The notes beneath the pieces were generated by a model. That model had not been told where the DNA came from and ran no database searches. It saw nothing but the letters and a program-made list of their open reading frames with translations. The position numbers were made by a program, and so were the translations under genes. From Marinobacter salexigens (GTDB taxonomy: Bacteria > Pseudomonadota > Gammaproteobacteria > Pseudomonadales > Oleiphilaceae), in contig NZ_JAHKPV010000021.1 in NCBI RefSeq assembly GCF_018860765.1, positions 303,845-367,844 on the forward strand: a stretch of 64,000 nucleotides of DNA. Direction: 5' to 3'. Positions 58,605 through 64,000 of this stretch are shown here, piece by piece. How positions within the stretch are numbered: the stretch's first letter is position 1; each line of letters opens with the position of its first letter.

Positions 58605-59031
58605 CCTTTAGCACCGCCTTCAGTTCATTTCTTAGGGCAAGCAAGCGCTCTGGCGCAACATCCAAACCACATAGCAATTTTTGCGGTACCTGTATAGCCA
58701 ATTCCCTGAGATCGACGCCCTCTTCAGTCAGCGATATGGTCACCACACGTTCGTCAACCAGACTGCGGACCCTGCTAATCAGGCCGCGCTGAGCCAAGCG
58801 TTTCAATAGGGGCGTAAGCGTGCCTGAATCAAGCCTCAACCTCGCTCCAAGATCTGAAACCCGGGTAGGCTGATCTGACCGGGCGCGCTCCCACAACACA
58901 AGCATCACTAGGTATTGTGGATATGTCAGATCCAACTCGGCGAGCAGCGAGCGATAGCGCGAAGTAACAGCCCGGTTAACGGCATATAAGCTGAAACAGA
59001 TCTGGTTATCCAATGCGAGTAGATCGTCCAA
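58567..59031 (-). CDS. ospR: MarR-family peroxide-sensing repressor OspR/OhrR
   Basis: A 154-residue OhrR/OspR-type repressor. C12 (LDNQICFSLYAVNRAV) matches the peroxide-sensing Cys of OhrR; C121 (PQKLLCGLDV) is placed as the second Cys of two-Cys regulators. The Tyr pair in LTYPQYLVMLVLWE and the winged helix (VSDLGARLRLDSGTLTPLLKRLAQRGLI) are present. It starts 9 bp after gpx, so it is co-transcribed with, and probably represses, gpx through the palindrome at 59591-59610. Its 3' end runs 38 bp into the opposite-strand sagS. Confidence 0.92.
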   Translation of the reverse strand: MDDLLALDNQICFSLYAVNRAVTSRYRSLLAELDLTYPQYLVMLVLWERARSDQPTRVSDLGARLRLDSGTLTPLLKRLAQRGLISRVRSLVDERVVTISLTEEGVDLRELAIQVPQKLLCGLDVAPERLLALRNELKAVLKAMEIQGEKVPNG

Positions 59032-59040
59032 AACTGTGCC

Positions 59041-59526
59041 CTACAAAAGCTTTTCGATATCTGCTTTGATATCTTCAGGCTTAGTGGTGGGCGGATAGCG
59101 ACGCACAACTTTACCATCACGGCTTACTAGAAATTTCGTAAAGTTCCATTTTACTTTCTCAGACCCGAGGAGCCCTTTCGCTTCGGCTTTCAAAAACCGG
59201 AAGAGAGGGTGAGCATCCGGCCCATTGACATCAACTTTCGAGAACATCGGAAAGTCCACGCCATAGTTCAAACTACAGAATTCACTGATGGCTTTATCAT
59301 CGGCAGGATCCTGGTTCAGGAACTGGTTGCAGGGAAACCCAAGCACTTCCAAACCCTTGGCACCAAGTTCTTTGTGCAACGACTGCAAGCCTTCGAATTG
59401 CGGCGTTAAACCGCACTTGCTGGCTGTATTCACAATCAAGAGAACCTGCCCCTGATACTCTGCCATCGCTTTTTCGTTACCCTTAATATCTTGAACGGTA
59501 AAGTCATAAATTGAATCTGCAGCCAC
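59041..59526 (-). CDS. gpx: Thiol peroxidase of the glutathione-peroxidase family
   Basis: A 161-residue GPx-family peroxidase. The peroxidatic C38 (NTASKCGLTPQ), Gln/Asn in GFPCNQF (66-68) and Trp in VKWNFTKFL form the active site; C84 (SEFCSLNYG) is placed as the resolving Cys, suggesting thioredoxin rather than glutathione as reductant. The start is GTG 59526 after GAGGAG. Promoter -10 TAAAAT (59578-59573) lies just downstream of the putative OspR operator. Confidence 0.95.
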   Translation of the reverse strand: MAADSIYDFTVQDIKGNEKAMAEYQGQVLLIVNTASKCGLTPQFEGLQSLHKELGAKGLEVLGFPCNQFLNQDPADDKAISEFCSLNYGVDFPMFSKVDVNGPDAHPLFRFLKAEAKGLLGSEKVKWNFTKFLVSRDGKVVRRYPPTTKPEDIKADIEKLL

Positions 59527-59590
59527 ACGCTTCTCCTCAACAAAACTATAACCACCTGTAACTAACAGGCGGATTTTAAATTTTGCACAT

Positions 59591-59610
59591 TTACATCGTG
59601 CACAATGTAA
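59591..59610. promoter_or_regulatory. 20-bp near-palindrome over the gpx promoter, putative OspR operator
   Basis: TTACATCGTGCACAATGTAA is symmetric at 18 of 20 positions around GTGCAC. It starts 13 bp upstream of the gpx -10 box (ATTTTA on the plus strand, 59573-59578), so it covers the -35 region. Size and placement fit a MarR/OhrR-type operator and negative autoregulation of gpx-ospR. Confidence 0.65.
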
Positions 59611-59675
59611 CTAGAGATTATCGGGTTGGGATTAGCCACGCAACCGATTTTTGGATCAGGGCAGATTCAATATCA

Positions 59676-62483
59676 CTAAGAACTCGGGTGCGTTACTCGG
59701 TCAACCAAATACACCAAGCTGTGATAATCCACGCCACTGTGACTGCTCAAACCAATTTCACAGGTTCGGCTGGTTGAGATCCCTTCTGTGCAGTGCTGAG
59801 CCGCTGGTTTTAGAGAGCGCAGTGCATGATCGTTTAGTTCTGGTAGAGTGAAACCCTTGTCGCCGGCAAAGCCACAGCAGTGAATATCCTCCGGAACCAC
59901 CACGTTAGTGCTGCACTTACGTGCAATATCTATGAGCGCCTGCCCTTCGCCCAAGTGTTGAGTGCTGCAGGTAACATGCACCACGACCGATTCAGTCTGC
60001 GGTGTGAATTCAAGTCGGTCGAACAGATGGCTGCGAATAAAACGCACCGGGTCGTATATATTCAGGCCGTGATTCTGCTCTTGCAGCAATCTCAGTGCAC
60101 AGGGGCTGGTATCGCAGTAGATTGGGTCCAATCCATCACGACTGGCCCGCTTCACCGCTGCCAGCATTTCAGTCCGCTTAAGGTCCGCTTGTTGTGGGTA
60201 ACCTTTAGAGGCAAAAGGCTGGCCGCAGCACAGCGAGTCCATAGCGTCTGGAAACACCACCTCGTAGCCAGCTTTTTCCAACAGCTGACGGGTTTTCGCC
60301 AGCAATGGAACTTGCTCGCTGTCGGAACGTGACGGCCCCATGGTGTGGGAAGCGCAGGACGGCAGATATACCACGCGAGGGCGTGTCGTATCGGCCGGCA
60401 GTTTTGTGCTTTCCACCCACCTTACCGGTTGCGGCATAGCTGGGTTCCAAGACGGAATGCGACCACCGCTGAGTTTTTTGCTGGTTTCGGTCCAGCGTTG
60501 CAAACGCGGTGCGCCCAAGAGGCGGTTTGCGTTATCCGCTGCAGCGAGAACCAACCGAACCCCTTTTAGCGCACTGGAGAAATGCTCTGCTAGCCAGTCT
60601 GCGCGCCGATGAGCATGCGCCTGATCGGCACGCAGTTCACGTACCAAATCACCGGTATTAATGCCAACCGGGCAGCGCTGGGCACACAGACCAGTGGCGG
60701 CACAGGTGTCTATGCCCTGATACTGGTAGGCTTTTTCCAACTCCCGCGTATCTACGCCCATTCGCTTTTTAGCCTGAATGTCCCGCCAAATCACTATGCG
60801 TTGACGTGGGCTCAAGCTTAAGCCATGAGATGGGCATACTGGTTCACAAAAGCCACACTCTATGCATTTGTCGATAATCTCGTTGGCCACCGGTAGCGGT
60901 TTAAGATTCTTCAAATGAATATCGGGATCCTTCGACAGCACCACATCCGGATTAAGAATACCCTTTGGGTCCAGCAGGCGCTTTATTTTCCACATCAGTT
61001 GATAAGCATCACTGCCCCACTCCAGCTCCACAAACGGCGCCATATTCCGCCCGGTTCCGTGCTCCGCTTTTAACGAGCCACCAAACTCCACGGCCACCAT
61101 TTGAGCAACTTCACCCATAAATGCTTCGTAACGGGCCACTTGAGTAGGATCTTCAAAGCTCTGGGTAAATACAAAATGCAGGTTACCTTCCAGAGCATGC
61201 CCGAACAGGATCGCTTCATGGTAATCGTGTTTTTCAAACAGCTTGGTCAGCCGTTTAACACCTTCGGCCAACCGAGGAATGGGAAAAGTAACATCTTCGA
61301 TGATTACCGTGGTGCCATTAGGGCGCACCGCGCCAACAGCGGGAAACGTACCTTTGCGAATGGCCCAGAGTTTGTTCGATAGCGTTGCATCTTCGGTGAA
61401 CGCCACCTGCTTTTCCACCGAGAAAGGTACCAATATCGAGCGCACCCGCTCGATCTGTTCGTGCAGTATCAACTGACTGGCGGCGCGGGTTTCAATCAGC
61501 AAGGCACAAGCACCCTGCGAAAGCGCTTTTACCCACTCCGGTAGGCCATCCTGATTTTCCACGGCGCGCATGCTTCGCCGGTCCAGAAGCTCTACCGCAT
61601 CTACCGGCTGTTGCTTCAGTAGCGGCACAGCACGGCAACATTCTTCTACACTTTCGAACACCACCAAGGCGGTAGCTTTGTAGGGGTATTCTGGCACTGT
61701 GTTGTAAGTGACCGAGCTAATGAAGCCCAAAGTACCCTCGGAGCCCACCATCAGGTGGAGCAGAATATCCAGCGGGTCGTCAAAGTCTATCAGGGCGTTC
61801 AGTGACAGACCGGTAGTGTTTTTCATCCGGTATTTATGGCGAATACGCTCAGCTAACGGACTGTTGGCTCGAGTGTCACGACCCAACTGTTCCAACTGAG
61901 CCAGCAATTCACGGTGACTACTGCGGAAATCTGCCACGCTGTCGGGGTTTTCACTGTCTAGCACCTTGCCATCTGCAAGCACCAGACGCATAGCATGGAG
62001 GGTTTGGTAGCTATTTTGGGCGGTGCCACAGCACATTCCACTGGCATTGTTAGCGACAATACCGCCAATTTTACACGCATTGATCGACGCAGGGTCTGGG
62101 CCAATTTTGCGCCCCAAGGGTGCCAGCGCGGCATTGGCTTGAGCACCAATAACGCCGGGCTGAAGGCGAATGCGCGAACCATTACCCAAAACATCCCGCT
62201 GGCTCCAGCCGTCACCCAATACAATCAGTAGCGAATCGCTAATGGCTTGGCCCGAAAGACTGGTGCCTGCAGCACGAAAAGTCACGGGCACTCCATGTTC
62301 GCCAGCCAACCGCAATAGCGCGACAACCTCGTGTTCTGCGTTTACTCGCACGACCAGTTTCGGTATCAAACGGTAGAAACTAGCGTCCGTTCCGAACGCC
62401 AATGTCGATAACGGGTCATCAAAACGGCGCGCCGGAGGAATTATTTGATTTACTGCACTCACAAAATCGGCTGACAAGCTCAT
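59676..62483 (-). CDS. lldE: FAD/Fe-S D-lactate dehydrogenase, LldE type
   Basis: A 935-residue respiratory D-2-hydroxyacid dehydrogenase oxidising D-lactate to pyruvate. The order is: FAD-binding PCMH domain (VTFRAAGTSLSGQAISDS, GGIVANNASGMCCG), C-terminal FAD-oxidase cap with AEHGTGRNMAPFVE, two 4Fe-4S clusters (CIECGFCEPVCP and CAATGLCAQRCPVG) and two CCG domains (CCGQPFASKG, CCGFAGDKG). It closely resembles the lldPDE-operon enzyme of P. aeruginosa. The start is ATG 62483 after GAGGG; ATG 62504, touching the lldD stop, has no ribosome site. The 149-bp gap downstream leads to gpx. Confidence 0.95.
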   Translation of the reverse strand: MSLSADFVSAVNQIIPPARRFDDPLSTLAFGTDASFYRLIPKLVVRVNAEHEVVALLRLAGEHGVPVTFRAAGTSLSGQAISDSLLIVLGDGWSQRDVLGNGSRIRLQPGVIGAQANAALAPLGRKIGPDPASINACKIGGIVANNASGMCCGTAQNSYQTLHAMRLVLADGKVLDSENPDSVADFRSSHRELLAQLEQLGRDTRANSPLAERIRHKYRMKNTTGLSLNALIDFDDPLDILLHLMVGSEGTLGFISSVTYNTVPEYPYKATALVVFESVEECCRAVPLLKQQPVDAVELLDRRSMRAVENQDGLPEWVKALSQGACALLIETRAASQLILHEQIERVRSILVPFSVEKQVAFTEDATLSNKLWAIRKGTFPAVGAVRPNGTTVIIEDVTFPIPRLAEGVKRLTKLFEKHDYHEAILFGHALEGNLHFVFTQSFEDPTQVARYEAFMGEVAQMVAVEFGGSLKAEHGTGRNMAPFVELEWGSDAYQLMWKIKRLLDPKGILNPDVVLSKDPDIHLKNLKPLPVANEIIDKCIECGFCEPVCPSHGLSLSPRQRIVIWRDIQAKKRMGVDTRELEKAYQYQGIDTCAATGLCAQRCPVGINTGDLVRELRADQAHAHRRADWLAEHFSSALKGVRLVLAAADNANRLLGAPRLQRWTETSKKLSGGRIPSWNPAMPQPVRWVESTKLPADTTRPRVVYLPSCASHTMGPSRSDSEQVPLLAKTRQLLEKAGYEVVFPDAMDSLCCGQPFASKGYPQQADLKRTEMLAAVKRASRDGLDPIYCDTSPCALRLLQEQNHGLNIYDPVRFIRSHLFDRLEFTPQTESVVVHVTCSTQHLGEGQALIDIARKCSTNVVVPEDIHCCGFAGDKGFTLPELNDHALRSLKPAAQHCTEGISTSRTCEIGLSSHSGVDYHSLVYLVDRVTHPSS

Positions 62484-62504
62484 AACAACCCTCTGGTCAC
62501 TCAT

Positions 62505-63641
62505 CTATGACTGAACCAACAACTCAGAGCTTGCATCAGCAATAGTGCGCGCTCCAGTTAGCACCATGGCAACGCGCATTTCGTTTTCAATCAGCTTCAG
62601 CAGATTGGTAACGCCCGCTTCACCATCGGCAGCCAGCGCATAAATATAGGCGCGTCCTAGCATAGTGCAGTCAGCGCCCAAGGCGAGCATTCGCAGTACA
62701 TCCAACCCCGTTCGGATACCGGAGTCGACCAATATCTTCATATCACCTTTTACTGCATCTGCTATCGCGGGCAGTGCGCGGCAAGTAGAAAGTGCGCCGT
62801 CAAGCTGGCGACCACCATGATTCGATACAATAACGCCATCTGCGCCAAAGCTGCGTGCATCGCGGGCGTCGTCAGGATCCAATATGCCTTTGATAACCAT
62901 AGGCCCATCCCAGAATTCGCGAATCCATTCAAGATCTTTCCAGCAGATGGACGGATCGAAGTTATCTCCCAGCCAGCCAATGTAGTCCTCAAGGCCCGTC
63001 GGGTTGCCCCGATAGGCGGAAATGTTGCCTAGATCATGAGGCTTACCAAGCAAACCTACGTTCAGCGCCCAATGAGGATGGGTCATTGCTTGCAATATGC
63101 GCCGAGGCGCTGCATAAGGCCCACTCATGCCGGAGTGAGCATCCCGATAACGAGCGCCCGGCACCGGCATATCCACAGTAAACACCAAGGTTGTTACACC
63201 GGCAGCTTTAGCCCGCTCCAGGGCATTGCGCATAAAGCCCCGGTCTTTCAAAACATACAGCTGAAACCACATGGGCCGACTGATGGCTGGGGCTACCTCT
63301 TCAATCGGACACACCGAAACCGTCGACATGGTGAACGGCACACCCAAGTTAGCGGCAGCACGGGCAGCCAGAACCTCTCCGCGCCGAGCATACATGCCTG
63401 TCAGACCCACCGGAGACAAAGCCACCGGCATAGACAGTGTCTCGTCGAAAAGCTCAGTGGTCAGGTCTAGCTCGGTCATGTCATTCAGGACCCGTTGACG
63501 CAGAGCAATCCCCGACAAGTCCTCAACGTTGCGTTTAAGCGTGTGTTCGCTATAGGACCCGCCGTCGATGTAATGAAACAGAAAGGACGGCAGCCTGCGT
63601 TTGGCCGCGGCACGGTAATCAGTGGAAGCAGAGATAATCAT
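62505..63641 (-). CDS. lldD: L-lactate dehydrogenase (quinone), FMN
   Basis: Membrane-associated FMN enzyme oxidising L-lactate to pyruvate and passing electrons to quinone. The 378 residues include [31 protein letters not shown], the catalytic H275 and R278 in [10 protein letters not shown], and FMN-binding [19 protein letters not shown]. The start is ATG 63641 ([18 protein letters not shown], as in E. coli) after GAGAG; a GTG at 63674 gives a longer frame. Controlled by LldR through the two operators upstream. No lactate permease gene adjoins. Confidence 0.96.
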   Translation of the reverse strand: MIISASTDYRAAAKRRLPSFLFHYIDGGSYSEHTLKRNVEDLSGIALRQRVLNDMTELDLTTELFDETLSMPVALSPVGLTGMYARRGEVLAARAAANLGVPFTMSTVSVCPIEEVAPAISRPMWFQLYVLKDRGFMRNALERAKAAGVTTLVFTVDMPVPGARYRDAHSGMSGPYAAPRRILQAMTHPHWALNVGLLGKPHDLGNISAYRGNPTGLEDYIGWLGDNFDPSICWKDLEWIREFWDGPMVIKGILDPDDARDARSFGADGVIVSNHGGRQLDGALSTCRALPAIADAVKGDMKILVDSGIRTGLDVLRMLALGADCTMLGRAYIYALAADGEAGVTNLLKLIENEMRVAMVLTGARTIADASSELLVQS

Positions 63642-63685
63642 CAGGCGCTCTCTTTCGTTGATGCGAACCAGCACTGCGAAAAGAA

Positions 63686-63702
63686 AATTGGTAATACCAA
63701 TT
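63686..63702. promoter_or_regulatory. LldR operator 1
   Basis: AATTGGTAATACCAATT is a perfect palindrome (8-bp arms, one central base) and fits the LldR consensus ATTGGT-N3-ACCAAT. It lies 45 bp upstream of lldD, downstream of a minus-strand TTGACA (63749-63744). Confidence 0.85.
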
Positions 63703-63827
63703 TACAAATCAATGTTTATAGGTTAAAAAACAATCAAGCACTATGTCAAACAAAACCGACTTATCATTGGTCTATAGTGTGATGCTGGCGCATTAAAGCT
63801 ACAGCCCCAAAATTAAGTCCAAAAGAT

Positions 63828-63844
63828 TTTTGGTCTTACCAAAA
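63828..63844. promoter_or_regulatory. LldR operator 2
   Basis: TTTTGGTCTTACCAAAA, perfect 7-bp arms around CTT, shares the TTGGT-N3-ACCAA core with operator 1. It lies 16 bp before the lldR start; centres of the two operators are 142 bp apart, as in two-operator looping control known for E. coli lld. Confidence 0.75.
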
Positions 63845-63859
63845 TCAAGGTAGGTGATA

Positions 63860-64000
63860 ATGTCACTAATTCAACAGCGCAGACTGTCAGACACCATCGT
63901 CGAACGGTTGGAGACCATGATTCTGGAGGGAGCCCTAAAACCCGGCGAACGCCTGCCCCCGGAGCGGGTGTTGGCTGATCAGTTTGGCGTATCACGCCCT
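63860..64000 (+). CDS. lldR: GntR/FadR-family lactate regulator LldR, truncated by the window edge
   Basis: Only the first 47 residues are visible: [20 protein letters not shown], then [27 protein letters not shown], the start of a GntR winged helix. Divergence from lldD and the flanking operators identify it as LldR, which releases DNA on binding lactate. The start is ATG 63860 after AGGTG. The ligand-binding domain lies beyond the window. Confidence 0.88.
   Translation, partial: MSLIQQRRLSDTIVERLETMILEGALKPGERLPPERVLADQFGVSRP

Overview
The window looks like chromosomal core sequence from a gammaproteobacterium of the Marinobacter/Pseudomonas type. The placement rests on gene order and protein resemblance: ruvCAB-ybgC-tolQ, comEC-exbBD-msbA-lpxK-kdsB-murB, trxB-aat-bpt-infA | clpA-clpS | cspD, nudJ-mnmA-hflD-purB, sagS | ospR-gpx, and lldR | lldD-lldE all occur as blocks in pseudomonads. 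The genus is an inference. I see no rRNA, tRNA, CRISPR array, prophage, transposase or plasmid functions. Genes are tightly packed; ATGA-type stop/start overlaps are common, and several genes start with GTG or TTG.

Layout. 1-5.2 kb (minus): aspS, ruvC, ruvA, ruvB, ybgC and a cut-off tolQ (translation, Holliday-junction processing, Tol-Pal). 5.5-9.5 kb: a FabR-like repressor, then a minus-strand tadA-galE-ugd-HIT run that supplies UDP-sugars. 9.7-14.2 kb: a lipoprotein phospholipase-D/cardiolipin-synthase homologue and a LysR | ycaC-pirin module. 14.2-25.6 kb: guaBA, xseA, a PrpE-type acyl-CoA synthetase, a cold-shock gene, leuA | Lrp-type regulator, proS. 25.7-34.6 kb (minus): a long envelope operon comEC-exbB-exbD-msbA-lpxK-ycaR-kdsB-ptp-murB. 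34.7-37.9 kb: a DUF2062 protein, lolD with a single LolC/E permease, a PilZ-type protein. 38-41.3 kb: a secreted BamE-like protein, aguA-aguB (agmatine to putrescine) and moxR. 41.4-47.8 kb: trxB, a structured intergenic repeat, and the N-degron set aat, bpt, clpA, clpS around infA, plus cspD. 47.9-54.5 kb: rluE, nudJ, mnmA, hflD, purB, roxA and a GNAT fusion protein. 54.5-64 kb: a LysR regulator, an unrecognised membrane protein, the SagS-like hybrid kinase, ospR-gpx, and the lactate oxidation genes lldD-lldE facing lldR.

Most of this is ordinary housekeeping DNA and I did not find a convincing new multi-gene system. The features most worth following are: a 188-bp element between trxB and aat (long terminal inverted repeat enclosing three hairpins); a 20-bp near-palindrome over the gpx promoter that fits an OspR operator; two clear LldR-type operators; four perfect 10-bp tandem copies in front of the pirin gene; a moxR without its usual DUF58/transglutaminase partners; a single LolC/E gene suggesting LolF; and a GNAT domain fused to an unassigned, possibly PLD-like domain. 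Start sites were chosen by ribosome-binding site and family length. All functions are read from motifs and remembered family sequences, without database searches.
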